Made by a program: the position numbers and the translations under genes. A DNA stretch of 64,000 nucleotides. It comes from a virus. Below, one piece after another: positions 8,772 through 17,919 of the stretch (position 1 is its first letter; each line of letters starts with the position of its first letter). Location: positions 17,010 through 81,009 of IMG/VR virus record IMGVR_UViG_3300032093_000070. One strand, 5' to 3'. The notes beneath the pieces are model-generated. The model worked only from the letters and a program-made list of their open reading frames with translations, was not told the origin of the DNA and searched no databases.

Positions 8772-10008
8772 CAGGAAGTCCTCCAAGATCTTCTTCTGAT
8801 ATCTCTCTAAATTCTCCTGTGTTCCAGTCCCAACATAGTGGAACCTCGGCAAGACCTGAGTTACGGCTTGCAACAATCTTTAAAGTTCTAAGGTCATCGT
8901 TTGCTTCCTCTTGCCTTTGCAGACCAAAAATAACATCAGCATCTTGATGGAATGAGGATGAGTATCCAATAGCATCAGCAGAGACTTGACCCTTCTTCAT
9001 CTTCCACGACAACACCTGCGTAGTAATAACCACAGGCTTTTGTATCTTTTGCGCCAGTCGTTTCAAAGATCGAGTGATGTTAGTAAGGGCTTGAGGTGTA
9101 TTGGACTCGCCCGTTTGCTCATCAATCATGAGGTAGGTGCCGTCAATAAAAACAATATCTGGATTTCTGTTTTGGATCTTGCTAGCAATACCACTTACCG
9201 TTTGACCGCTAGCTGAGTCTACAAACCAGAACTTATCTCTCATGTCTTGAATTGACTTAACCTTGGCGTAATACCGTGCTTCTTCCTCTGGGCTCAAAGA
9301 TCCGGTCATTAACCTTCTATGTGAGATGCGAGAACGCATAGCGTAGTAGCGGCTCTCTTGTTCTGCGTTGCTCATCTCAAACGAGTAGAACATAGGGACT
9401 TTACCCTCTAGGTGTGAGTTGATAGCAATCTGTAAAGCTAATGTGGATTTACCTGTCTTTGGTGGCGCAATGATCACAACTAGTTGACCTGGCTGTAGAC
9501 CAGAGGTTGCCTCATCCATAGTAGGAAATCCAGTAGGGATACCAAGTAGCCCAGGATTATTCTTTCTATGTTCATACGCATCAATAGCATTTTGCGCTGC
9601 CTTAGTAACTTCGAGGTCAGTAGATTTATTAAGTCCTTCTTCCTCTAACTTGATGATGCCAAGTTCCATGGCACGAAGAGCAGACTCGTGATCCTGCGCT
9701 TTCTCCATTGCATCAAGAGCTGAACCCAAGGTTGCGATGATGCGTTGTTTACGACGCTCATTTGTTAAGGAGTCAACTAAATAAAAAATGCTGTCTTCTA
9801 CAGCAGTTAGTTCAAACGAAGGAAAGTTTTCTTTTACTACATCAAGGCTTGGGCACTCTTGATAGTTTGAGTAGTGGTCGTGTAAAAATCTAAATATCTT
9901 TTTATCAGTAGGATCGGAAAACCAAGACTCATTGATATTACTTTCTAAGGCAAGAGAAAGATCTCTGTCTTTTATTATCTTGCTTAGAAGCCTCGTTTGA
10001 TTATTCAT
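8761..10008 (-). CDS. DnaB-like replicative DNA helicase
   Basis: Start ATG at 10006-10008 (415 residues), supported by CGGAG just upstream and an ATGA overlap with the previous gene. An N-terminal helical domain (1-130) precedes the RecA-like motor with Walker A APPKTGKST (181-189), Walker B IVFIDGTYL and the later SRNSGLAEV region. It is a hexameric 5'-3' helicase of the DnaB family. It overlaps the primase gene by 11 bases, and a DnaC-like loader is encoded 0.7 kb upstream. Confidence 0.92.
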   Translation of the reverse strand: MNNQTRLLSKIIKDRDLSLALESNINESWFSDPTDKKIFRFLHDHYSNYQECPSLDVVKENFPSFELTAVEDSIFYLVDSLTNERRKQRIIATLGSALDAMEKAQDHESALRAMELGIIKLEEEGLNKSTDLEVTKAAQNAIDAYEHRKNNPGLLGIPTGFPTMDEATSGLQPGQLVVIIAPPKTGKSTLALQIAINSHLEGKVPMFYSFEMSNAEQESRYYAMRSRISHRRLMTGSLSPEEEARYYAKVKSIQDMRDKFWFVDSASGQTVSGIASKIQNRNPDIVFIDGTYLMIDEQTGESNTPQALTNITRSLKRLAQKIQKPVVITTQVLSWKMKKGQVSADAIGYSSSFHQDADVIFGLQRQEEANDDLRTLKIVASRNSGLAEVPLCWDWNTGEFREISEEDLGGLPDDF

Positions 10009-10412
10009 AATACTCCGATGTCCAATCCCCAATGCCCATACCGTAACAGCCTATCCGGTTTATCTAACACACCTAACACCTCTGGTCGGTAAGGTAGTTC
10101 ATTAACGAGCTGTTCTACTTTCCCGTAAGAGGTGTAGTATCTAAATGGGTTGCCCCCTATTTCGTCAAGTGTATCTACCAAAGATTTAAGATCTTCTTCA
10201 GATAGATCATAAGAAATTAACTCAAGGGTTGTTCCAGTTCTAGTTGTGTATAAGTACAACCAACTTAAGAACTGACGGTTTATCTTCTTATCAATTTTAG
10301 GCACAGGAAATATCCTGAGCTTTTTTTGTACAGTGACCTCAACCGTTAAGAATGTATCTGTAGTTACGATTATTCTTCTCGGGAGATCATTACTAATGTC
10401 TCCCTTACGCAA
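10005..10412 (-). CDS. Hypothetical protein of the replication operon
   Basis: 135 residues, TTG start directly after the TAG of the SWIM gene, with AGAGG about 9 bases upstream. The N-terminal half is strand-rich (RRIIVTTDTFLTVEVTVQKK), followed by helices and a C-terminal motif with proline, aromatic and glycine residues (PYRPEVLGVLDKPDRLLRYG). I do not recognise the family. The ATGA overlap with the DnaB-like gene suggests co-expression with the helicase. Confidence 0.6.
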   Translation of the reverse strand: MRKGDISNDLPRRIIVTTDTFLTVEVTVQKKLRIFPVPKIDKKINRQFLSWLYLYTTRTGTTLELISYDLSEEDLKSLVDTLDEIGGNPFRYYTSYGKVEQLVNELPYRPEVLGVLDKPDRLLRYGHWGLDIGVL

Positions 10413-10733
10413 CTAAATGACCTCTACTTTTCCAAACTTAATTATGAAATCGCGGAAATCATTATTTGATCTGCGAGCTTTCTCTGCGTCTTCAGCTGTG
10501 GCTCGACTGGAGATCTCTAAAGGGTAACCATTACCTTGGTTAGCTTCAACTCTAGCCTTTACAAACCTGATGTGTTTACAACTAGATCGGCTTACATAGC
10601 CGGGGCAAGTGCAATAGTACTTGCCACTCTTTTCTCCATAAGAAACTTCATAGATGCCAGTACCAGAAGTATTGGTGTTTGGTAAAAAGATTTGAACTAA
10701 TCTAGCATCGTCAAGCATGGGTGTTTCTCTCAT
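10413..10733 (-). CDS. SWIM-type zinc-finger protein
   Basis: 106 residues with CTCPGYVSRSSCKH at 41-54: the CxCx(n)CxH spacing of SWIM zinc fingers, preceded by a two-strand segment (GIYEVSYGEKSGKYY). SWIM domains bind DNA or proteins and occur in recombination and helicase-associated factors. It overlaps the loader gene by 4 bases, so a role at the replication or recombination machinery is plausible but inferred. Confidence 0.75.
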   Translation of the reverse strand: MRETPMLDDARLVQIFLPNTNTSGTGIYEVSYGEKSGKYYCTCPGYVSRSSCKHIRFVKARVEANQGNGYPLEISSRATAEDAEKARRSNNDFRDFIIKFGKVEVI

Positions 10734-11419
10734 CGTAAGTCCCCTCGTGTTGGATCAATAGGCAGATAGGTGAAAGCCTCCTTGGCAAAACTTGCCGTTG
10801 CGTCACCATATAAACCATCCCAATTTTCACGAGCGATGTTAGTGGTAACTATAGTAGGCAATCCGTTGTTAAATCGGGTGCGTAAAACATGATGAAGTTG
10901 ATTTTTTTGCCAGCCTGATAGGGAGGCATGCTCTTTACCCACATCATCAATAACAAGAACGCGGATGTTATAGGCATCGTCTTTGGCTTCGCCAAGAACT
11001 CCGTCCCACAAAAGGGTATCCTCTTCTGTTGGGTCATCGGACATCGTCCGACCCTTTAGATCAAGCACATCGTTGTAAGTAGCAAAGTAGCAAGGTCGCA
11101 ATAAGATCTTGCCGTCTGTAGGAGCAAAAGACTCTAAAGGAAGCTTGGTCAATAGCTCTTGAATAATCGCTAAGCTCAAAGTAGTTTTACCTATACCTGG
11201 CTTTCCATAGATCAACATGCCAAGACCACAACTTTTTTTACCTAAAGCTTTTATAACTGCCCCTGCTTTTACTACCCGTAACCACATCTTTACTTTATCA
11301 ATGTCGCTTTGAGTTAGGTCAGTGCAATCTGATAGCAAGTAGCCGACGCGAGCGCTAGGTATCCCAGCTACCTTTACCCAAGACTTACGAACTAATTGCA
11401 GGTCAGTTAACTTATACAC
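10730..11419 (-). CDS. DnaC/IstB-like helicase loader ATPase
   Basis: 229 residues, GTG start immediately after the upstream TAA. The Walker A motif YGKPGIGKT (71-79) and Walker B LVIDDVGKE, followed by a probable sensor region (LPTIVTTNIAREN), match the DnaC/IstB AAA+ family. Together with the DnaB-like helicase it would load the helicase at the phage origin. It sits between the winged-helix protein and the helicase, an order common in phage replication modules. Confidence 0.88.
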   Translation of the reverse strand: MYKLTDLQLVRKSWVKVAGIPSARVGYLLSDCTDLTQSDIDKVKMWLRVVKAGAVIKALGKKSCGLGMLIYGKPGIGKTTLSLAIIQELLTKLPLESFAPTDGKILLRPCYFATYNDVLDLKGRTMSDDPTEEDTLLWDGVLGEAKDDAYNIRVLVIDDVGKEHASLSGWQKNQLHHVLRTRFNNGLPTIVTTNIARENWDGLYGDATASFAKEAFTYLPIDPTRGDLR

Positions 11420-12289
11420 TTACAGCCCTTCCTCCTCTGCAAACTGCTTGAGTCGATCAATTGATTTCTCTGATTGAACTGTAGCGGCTTCTGTTCTTTC
11501 TTGAGTAACCTCGCTCAATCTGATATCGGCAAGAAGACTACCAAACTGTTTGATAAACATCTTCCAGATAATTTCTGGGTCATTGATCTTCTTATTATGT
11601 GAGATCTGTTTGAAGAACTTCTCGTACATCAAGTTCTCGTAGTACCCGTTGGTGCCGTACAAAGACCGAGCATTGGCTAGGGCGATGCGGAAACGACTCT
11701 CGCCAATATGCCAAGGCAACACATGAAACAGATCTAACATCCTTGAAGCAAACTCGTAGGCACTGTCTGTGACTGACCACTTGGATGGATCGGGGCTCCG
11801 CCTGACCATAGCCTTTTCGTAACGCTGGTTCTTCTGCTCAGCCTTCTGGTCGTACTTAAGCTTGTCAGCTCGCCGACGAGCCTGATCAATATCATCGGGG
11901 TCATACGCGGCAGGGAAATCGGACATAGTGCCTCCTTCAAGATTTACTTTTAAAAACTTTTCTTTCTCTCCCGGCTCCGCCGGGATATTTGCATTACTTA
12001 TGTAGAAATTACTTATAACGTAGTTATTACTATTTCTTAGTACCTTAAGGATCAGGCCGCCTGTTTCTGCCGGCCAGTATTCGGGCTCTACTAGAATGTT
12101 GACCGTCATGATACGGCCCCCAATTCTCTCCTTATGGGTCTTTAAAATACCTGCCTCACGCAGTTCGTTTAGGGCAGCCCTGACCGCCTTGTCGCCTTCT
12201 TTGGCTAACCCAGCAAGGGTCTCAGAATTGATCCTGGAGCCCGTAGAGGCTAGGTACATGTAGAGACCTAATGCCCTCCATGAAATCAT
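11420..12289 (-). CDS. Winged-helix replication initiator-like protein
   Basis: 289 residues. Residues 3-60 form a winged helix (ALGLYMYLASTG, then LAGLAKEGDKAVRAALNEL and a GGRI wing). The C-terminal half (about 170-289) is helical and could be a DnaD-like or loader-interacting domain. The position just before the DnaC-like gene supports a role in initiation. An internal in-frame ATG at 11924-11926 is preceded by TTGAAGGAGG four bases upstream, so a second 168-residue product may be made. Confidence 0.7.
   Translation of the reverse strand: MISWRALGLYMYLASTGSRINSETLAGLAKEGDKAVRAALNELREAGILKTHKERIGGRIMTVNILVEPEYWPAETGGLILKVLRNSNNYVISNFYISNANIPAEPGEKEKFLKVNLEGGTMSDFPAAYDPDDIDQARRRADKLKYDQKAEQKNQRYEKAMVRRSPDPSKWSVTDSAYEFASRMLDLFHVLPWHIGESRFRIALANARSLYGTNGYYENLMYEKFFKQISHNKKINDPEIIWKMFIKQFGSLLADIRLSEVTQERTEAATVQSEKSIDRLKQFAEEEGL
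11924..11940 (-). promoter_or_regulatory. Strong internal ribosome binding site within the winged-helix gene
   Basis: Minus-strand sequence TTGAAGGAGG, then four bases, then ATG (11926). This is the best Shine-Dalgarno match in the replication operon, yet it lies inside an open frame rather than at a gene start. Initiation here would give the C-terminal 168 residues without the winged helix. Confidence 0.6.
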
Positions 12290-12951
12290 TCCTGCGGGCC
12301 TCCTGTGCCCTTTTTGCGGGCTTCTAGTTCTTCGGCGAAGGCTTTGGCAAAGACTTTCGCGATGGCTTCGATACCGAAATAGACATTGTCCACTTCTTCG
12401 TACTCTTCTTCGTCCTCTTCGTCTTCGCCTTCGTCGTCTTCTTCTTCTTCCTCATCCTCGTCTTCGTCCTCCTCGTCTTTTTCTAAAGTCTCTTGCTTAG
12501 GGATTACTGGGGCAGCCACAGGCTTAAGGTCAGATGAAGGGGTTAAGGGGAGTAGCCCTTCGGTCAGATCAAAGCAGGGTATCCCAGCATCCTTACATAG
12601 GGCTAGGCTTGTTTGGCATCCTGAATCTTCGTCAGACCAGAGTAGGAATGCGGAAGCTTTTAGTCCGCGTAAAAAATCTACGGCGCTAGATAGTGGATCG
12701 GAGCTTAGCTCCACACTGGCACTAGGCGCTCCGTCAAACCTACCGCTTTCGGTAGTAAATAACAGAATTTCTTTGTCTTTGTCTTTTGAGAACTGAATTG
12801 CGTAGACCTGTTCGGGCGTTGGCTTAGTCTCATACGCGACAACTATTGTTCCGGATTTACCGTTTTTGTAGTAATGATCTTCAAGCAAAGCTTCAATGTT
12901 TGCTCGACTGGTTTTACCGTTACCAGTTACTAGCACATAGTAATTGTCCAT
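12286..12951 (-). CDS. Hypothetical protein with a long poly-acidic segment
   Basis: 221 residues, ATG preceded by AAGGAGG. The N-terminal 140 residues look globular (alternating strands and helices, e.g. GTIVVAYETKP and FLLWSDEDSG). Residues about 157-192 are almost pure Glu/Asp, and a short helical, basic end follows. Acidic tails in replication-operon proteins can mimic DNA or dock SSB-like partners. It is the first gene of the replication operon, before the winged-helix gene. No family recognised. Confidence 0.65.
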   Translation of the reverse strand: MDNYYVLVTGNGKTSRANIEALLEDHYYKNGKSGTIVVAYETKPTPEQVYAIQFSKDKDKEILLFTTESGRFDGAPSASVELSSDPLSSAVDFLRGLKASAFLLWSDEDSGCQTSLALCKDAGIPCFDLTEGLLPLTPSSDLKPVAAPVIPKQETLEKDEEDEDEDEEEEEDDEGEDEEDEEEYEEVDNVYFGIEAIAKVFAKAFAEELEARKKGTGGPQE

Positions 12952-12989
12952 AGGACCTCCTTGTTAGGGGAGGCACACACTACACGATT

Positions 12990-13265
12990 CTAGTTGGATG
13001 GGTTAATAATGGTTGGCCGGTATGTCGCAATCCGCTCCACCCCAGCAAGCAAAGCATTGCCAAGAAACCCGCCAGCTACTGTCCACAATATGAGACTTTT
13101 TATATCTTCGTAGCCAACTAACCAATTTGCCAGCCAAGCAAACAGCAAAGAAAAGACTGCGTTTACTATCTTGGTGTTGATAAAAATAGATATCAAACTT
13201 ACCAATGGCTCTACTACAGCTAACAAAAACGCGGTAAACATACCGATCAAGACTAGGTCAAGCAT
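12990..13265 (-). CDS. Small multi-span membrane protein
   Basis: About 91 residues, starting at ATG 13263-13265 (a TTG six bases earlier is possible; neither has a good ribosome binding site). Three hydrophobic segments are visible: about 2-26, 32-52 and 59-78, with short charged loops (NTK, GYEDIK). It follows the baseplate gene and precedes the replication operon. It could be a holin or a membrane-acting early protein; the sequence does not decide. Confidence 0.6.
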   Translation of the reverse strand: MLDLVLIGMFTAFLLAVVEPLVSLISIFINTKIVNAVFSLLFAWLANWLVGYEDIKSLILWTVAGGFLGNALLAGVERIATYRPTIINPSN

Positions 13266-13277
13266 GACCAAATACTA

Positions 13278-15800
13278 CTATGTTTTTGGCTGTGCTAAGT
13301 AAATCGCAAAAGTAGAGCCTAAGGTTAGGTACTCACTCAACAGATCTGTGGTGAGTCGATTCTGGATAGCAAACCTATTTTTGTATAGGTGGCTTCTAGA
13401 GGCACTAGCCGTTCCTTCCCAGAAAAGATCTGTACCGTCGCAAGGGCCGTAGTCACCATCAAAGTAAGGCAAGATCACGCCAACATTTTCAAACAGAGCT
13501 TTATCTAGTCCAAGGGTACTTCCGTCAATGACCTGCCATGTAAGTCGCACTGAAGCATACGCCGCGTTACTTGGCGCGGTTGCGATTAATGAAAGACGAT
13601 TCCACGATGTTCCTGAAGCTGTGACTGTGTACTCAGTTCCTATGCTAGAGCTAATAAGGGTCTTTGAACTGTTGTACCAAATGATCTCTGGGGTAACTTC
13701 TTCCTGACCTCCGCCAAGAATTTGAGCATAGACACTAAACGCATAAGAAGTATTTGGATAGTGGATATCCATGTAGTCTGCATTAGTTGTATAGGAATCA
13801 ATAAGCACTGTTGATCCAGTTGCGCTTACTCGTAAAGAAGTTCCTGATCTATACGCCGTGCCCGATACTGTAGTTCGCGGAACATTGGCTGTGGTTAGGG
13901 CGTATGTAAAGGTAAGAGAGTTGAGCAGAGAATCTACGGTATTAATACCAGTAGTTGCCACAGTAAACGCTCCGTCGTAAGGAGAACCTAAACCAGAAAT
14001 AACAATGGTAGATCCGGCTTCTATGTCGTGACTTACAGAGGTTTCTATTCTCACCACATTTGAGTCTACGGTGTAGTGCGTAATTGTGTACACATCTGAG
14101 TCAGGCTCTTGTGCTAAAACATTTATTGACCCAGATCCATCGGTAATGTTCCAAGGAGCTATTGGGGAAGCAAAGTGTGGGTTTTTTAATTCATTAATTC
14201 TTGTGGCTTTTAAAGTTAACTTAAGTTGTCTAGCCTCTTCAAAGGCAGTGGCTGTGGCACTATTTTCAAATTGCGCTCCATCAAAATAATGATGTTCTGT
14301 GGCTACACTATCAGCAGATGTTATTTGAATAACGGGGACTGCAAAGTATGAGTTAGCTGGGGCGGTAGCGGTAACCGTTGGTCGAGCGGTGAATCCATTT
14401 AATACTGTTGTAGTAGAAGATCCAGTGCTTGTAGAAATCAAAGTTCCAAGGCGGTCGTACCACTTTATCTTCAATACAATTCCTCTGACAGTACCAACAG
14501 AAGATGCGTAAGTGCTAAAGGTATATTGCTGACCAGCGGTAATTGGAATTCCTTTAAGGATCGGGTTATCGTCCCCGCACTCAATAGTTGTATTTCCAGT
14601 GCCCGTGGTTTTACGCACAGATAAAATTCCAGATTGTTTATTTGGATAGCCTGTAGGAGCGGTAGCCTCGGCATAAGGAGCTGGGTACGGAGCTACTTGC
14701 GTGTAAGCCTCAGTAACTTTATTGAATCCAGATTGAGCAGCAAAAGAAGTAATAGTAGACGCAACAGATATTGAGGTTGCATCCACCGCTGTAATTGTTA
14801 AAGGCAAACTAGAGTTAAATGCTGGGTATGGACTACCGCTTACTGTTACCTTATGATTAACTTTGTAGTTATGCGCTCCAATAACTAACTTAGCAACGCT
14901 AGCAGTAACGGATATTTGCGTCACATCTTTTTTTACTAAGCTGTTTATAGTGGCTGTAGAATCTGAAGAGATCCAATGACCTTTGGACTCTTCAAAAGAA
15001 GAATCGTTATAATCAAGGAATAAGTTTTTACCTACAAGTACTCCGTCTGTGCTTGGGTTTGGAGTTCCAGCAAGTGGCTCCGGCACTCCATAACCAGTAA
15101 ACGATTTAATAAAGCTTCTTAATCCGTCTTGACTACCTTTCTTTTTAAAGTTTTCAATGGCATCTCGAAGGATAATTCTGGCTTGTTGGAGTCCTACCTC
15201 TGGCTCAAAGTTGATGCCAAATTGTTTTAAGAAGTATGGAATTAAAAGACCGCTGACGCGCTCTAGGTTGTATCGGTCTTCAAGCAAAGCAATTAGTGTG
15301 TGGGTTCTATCTAAGTCAAAACCAAAAACAGAAACAAAGTTATAAAGGTCTTGATTGTTCAAGCTTCCAGACGCGTCATAAATTTGTTCCATTTTCATAA
15401 TGTCTGGTAGTGAATCGTAGACTTTATTTCTATAGTTATAATCTTTTACAGACAAACCAATAACGTTAGATGCTCTTACCCATGCGTAGGCAGTAAGCTC
15501 AAATACAAATAGAGAGTAATAATAAAAAGATCCTGGCAGAAGGTTTTGATCTAGGTAGTTAGTAGGATCGGTTTCTTTTGCAGCGTTAACAAGTACATCA
15601 CCATCAAAGGCATTAACTGGAAATCCGTACGGGTTTCTTACAAGTCTTACTTTTGACCACTCACCCGCAGCGCTATTCCAAGAGAGCTGAATAGTTCCGT
15701 AGTCTGTAGGATCAGCAGTAAAATTTGTAGCAACAAAACTTACGGGGTTGTCTGGACCGTAATAAGCTAAGTTGTAATAGTTTAACCCGTAACGTGACAT
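13278..15800 (-). CDS. Baseplate/tail protein (tail protein I-like) with FnIII and adhesin-like modules
   Basis: 840 residues. An FnIII-like domain (about 18-110) is followed by a region (about 115-250) with the helical pattern of phage tail protein I and wedge proteins (PYFLKQFGINFEPEVGLQQA, then a KGSQDGLRSFI helix). The long C-terminal part has beta-sandwich modules ending in repeats such as FEEARQLKLT and PYFDGDYGPCDGTDLFW, typical of carbohydrate-binding tail extensions. It overlaps the J-like gene by one base. It is likely the outer baseplate component. Confidence 0.75.
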   Translation of the reverse strand: MSRYGLNYYNLAYYGPDNPVSFVATNFTADPTDYGTIQLSWNSAAGEWSKVRLVRNPYGFPVNAFDGDVLVNAAKETDPTNYLDQNLLPGSFYYYSLFVFELTAYAWVRASNVIGLSVKDYNYRNKVYDSLPDIMKMEQIYDASGSLNNQDLYNFVSVFGFDLDRTHTLIALLEDRYNLERVSGLLIPYFLKQFGINFEPEVGLQQARIILRDAIENFKKKGSQDGLRSFIKSFTGYGVPEPLAGTPNPSTDGVLVGKNLFLDYNDSSFEESKGHWISSDSTATINSLVKKDVTQISVTASVAKLVIGAHNYKVNHKVTVSGSPYPAFNSSLPLTITAVDATSISVASTITSFAAQSGFNKVTEAYTQVAPYPAPYAEATAPTGYPNKQSGILSVRKTTGTGNTTIECGDDNPILKGIPITAGQQYTFSTYASSVGTVRGIVLKIKWYDRLGTLISTSTGSSTTTVLNGFTARPTVTATAPANSYFAVPVIQITSADSVATEHHYFDGAQFENSATATAFEEARQLKLTLKATRINELKNPHFASPIAPWNITDGSGSINVLAQEPDSDVYTITHYTVDSNVVRIETSVSHDIEAGSTIVISGLGSPYDGAFTVATTGINTVDSLLNSLTFTYALTTANVPRTTVSGTAYRSGTSLRVSATGSTVLIDSYTTNADYMDIHYPNTSYAFSVYAQILGGGQEEVTPEIIWYNSSKTLISSSIGTEYTVTASGTSWNRLSLIATAPSNAAYASVRLTWQVIDGSTLGLDKALFENVGVILPYFDGDYGPCDGTDLFWEGTASASRSHLYKNRFAIQNRLTTDLLSEYLTLGSTFAIYLAQPKT

Positions 15801-17512
15801 TAGACGAGGATTCCTCCACTTAGGGTAAGGGTAATATCATTTGCTTCTGGTATTTCGTTTACACCACAGATGATGTCGCTAACCGTAAGGATAGTTGATT
15901 GACCGGTTGCGGCAGCCGATGTTACGTTAGCCGCTACTAAAGCATAAGAAAAAGTAGTGGTAGTAGGAACTGCGGTGATGATAAAAGTTCCATCAAATGT
16001 CGCATCTACGCCAGTAACTTTTACAGTTTGACCTACGGTAAACCCGTGCGCCGCACTTGTAGTTAAAGTTGCTACTGAAGAAGTCAGAGCTTTGTTAGTA
16101 ATAGTTCTAGTAACATCTTGATCTTGTCTTACTAGTTTGCTTACCTGTGTATAAGCAACGCCCGGTATAGAACTGATTGCAGAGATAACATCTTGTAGGC
16201 TGATTCTGTCGTTAAACAACACATTGTCAAAGTCTAATAGTTCGTTAAGGATTGACTCCACAGAAGCTTGGATAGTGCTCTGACGATATTGAGGTAAGCA
16301 TGTGATAGCCGCGGTTATATTAACACCAACATAGCTAGGTGGTTGGAAGGTAACTGTAGTGTTAGCTGGGATCTTATCTTTTAGATATTCTGTGACATCT
16401 GTCTTTAACGCATTAAAGACAGCAGATGGGGTAGTCCCGTCATTCTCAACTCCTTTGTCTCCATACGGAGCAAAGAACACATTAACACTGGTATACACAT
16501 CTGCAATAGCGGTTGCTTTTGCGATACCGCTTACCTGTAAAGTGAGAGCAGAATAATCAGAGATAGATACAGCTCTGTTTAATGATTTAGTGCTAAGGGG
16601 GGCATTGATACGGATTGAGTCAGTTGATTCTGCGTCTGCTCCGCCAGTAGCTGATCCATCATTTGTAGCAGATACATATTGGTTAAGTACAGAGAGTCCA
16701 TTAACTTGATTAGTTTCAATAAACTTTATTGTGTTTGCGGATACATTGCCCTGTATGCCTCCACCTACGCGATAGGTACAAATAATTTCAGCATTATTGG
16801 GAGGAATACGACCGCTTACTCCGTCACCAAAAACAATATAAGTGACGCCATTAGCATTAGTTACAGTCGTGTAAACAGGATCGTACCCTTGATAATCAAT
16901 AAGGTACGGAACTTCCGTGTATTCAACTCCACCAACAGTTACAGAAGTGCTTCCATTAATTACAGGAGACTCTGATAATTGATAGAGCTGATTAGGTTGT
17001 CCGTTAGATGTACCAATAGTTTCTGGATCCGGCGTTTCACCTTGAGTCGCTAACACAGTTGCTGCTCCATCAACAATTCCAACTTTTGCTGGGACAGTTA
17101 CAGCGGTGTCAGTTTCAAAAACAATACGAGTAGTGTTACCACTTATAACTGTAGTGGTAGAAACTTTAGTTCCAGCAGGTACTGTAATAGGACTAGCTGT
17201 TGAGTTTTTAAAAGTCAAAGTCACCGTTGATGCGGTAGCTTCTGTTGGCTTATAACTAAGTAGACGAGCTAATTGAAGAACGCTTTCACGTTGACTAGCT
17301 GTTGTGATAAACGCTTCATTAGCCGCTCTATCAATGTAGTAGTTAAGCAGGTCGCCCATGTAAGAGTATGCCTCTAGGATGGTCATACCAAAATCGGCTG
17401 GGTCGCGGTTTGTCCACTCAGGTGCGTATTCTGGAATAAGGTTTATAACATCGCGACGAATTGATTCGTAGTCGCGGGATGTGTAATCCGTTTGCGGAAT
17501 ATAGTTTGCCAT
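15800..17512 (-). CDS. Baseplate J-like wedge protein (T4 gp6 analogue)
   Basis: 570 residues. The start YTSRDYESIRRDVINLIPEY, the DPADFGMTILEAYSYMGD segment and the LLNYYIDRAANEAFI helix are hallmarks of J-like/gp47 proteins that build the baseplate wedge ring. Near the C-terminus (about 465-535) a beta module with KALTSSVATLTTSAAHGF has been inserted. The same module recurs in the tail fibres encoded 20-28 kb away. The gene overlaps its upstream gp25-like neighbour by one base. Confidence 0.92.
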   Translation of the reverse strand: MANYIPQTDYTSRDYESIRRDVINLIPEYAPEWTNRDPADFGMTILEAYSYMGDLLNYYIDRAANEAFITTASQRESVLQLARLLSYKPTEATASTVTLTFKNSTASPITVPAGTKVSTTTVISGNTTRIVFETDTAVTVPAKVGIVDGAATVLATQGETPDPETIGTSNGQPNQLYQLSESPVINGSTSVTVGGVEYTEVPYLIDYQGYDPVYTTVTNANGVTYIVFGDGVSGRIPPNNAEIICTYRVGGGIQGNVSANTIKFIETNQVNGLSVLNQYVSATNDGSATGGADAESTDSIRINAPLSTKSLNRAVSISDYSALTLQVSGIAKATAIADVYTSVNVFFAPYGDKGVENDGTTPSAVFNALKTDVTEYLKDKIPANTTVTFQPPSYVGVNITAAITCLPQYRQSTIQASVESILNELLDFDNVLFNDRISLQDVISAISSIPGVAYTQVSKLVRQDQDVTRTITNKALTSSVATLTTSAAHGFTVGQTVKVTGVDATFDGTFIITAVPTTTTFSYALVAANVTSAAATGQSTILTVSDIICGVNEIPEANDITLTLSGGILV

Positions 17513-17919
17513 CAGTCGCTTACCTCCAAAATAACCTCACCAGTTCTGGTAAGGATAGCCGTTTTTAGTTTTACTCTCTGCTCATTTTGACGAGGATTAT
17601 ATTTGTAAAAGACCTCGATCATTAAGTACCCATCTGTTTTATCTGAGTAGGCATCAACTTTAAGTAATTGAAGTTGAGGTAGCCATTTGCTGAAAGCGGC
17701 AGAGACAGACTTCCTTATAGATGCCGCAGCCCCTTCATCGTTTTCAAATAGATAGGTTTGAATTTCGCTTCCATATGTAGGGCGCATAATGCGCTCGCCA
17801 AGACGAGTCATCAACATAAGGACTACTCGATCTTGCCAAACCTTTGCCTCATCGCTTGTAAACGCAACAGCCCCAGACGCGTCAAAAGAAAAAGGCAATG
17901 AGATAGCTTTTTGAGCCAT
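17512..17919 (-). CDS. gp25-like (gpW) baseplate wedge protein
   Basis: 135 residues with the gp25/gpW fold pattern: LMTRLGERIMRPTYGSEIQT near 37-56 and a later basic strand. This lysozyme-like wedge component is found in every contractile tail between the spike and the J-like protein, exactly its place here. It overlaps both neighbours by one base. Confidence 0.92.
   Translation of the reverse strand: MAQKAISLPFSFDASGAVAFTSDEAKVWQDRVVLMLMTRLGERIMRPTYGSEIQTYLFENDEGAAASIRKSVSAAFSKWLPQLQLLKVDAYSDKTDGYLMIEVFYKYNPRQNEQRVKLKTAILTRTGEVILEVSD

Noticed and set aside
8772-8876. Longer start for the primase gene
   Set aside because: It would overlap the helicase gene by 116 bases; the ATG at 8771 has TTGGAGGA at correct spacing.
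12386-12796. Plus-strand frame encoding a poly-serine protein
   Set aside because: Exact antisense of the poly-acidic segment (GAA/GAC-rich codons) of the minus-strand gene; the serine run is a codon mirror artefact.
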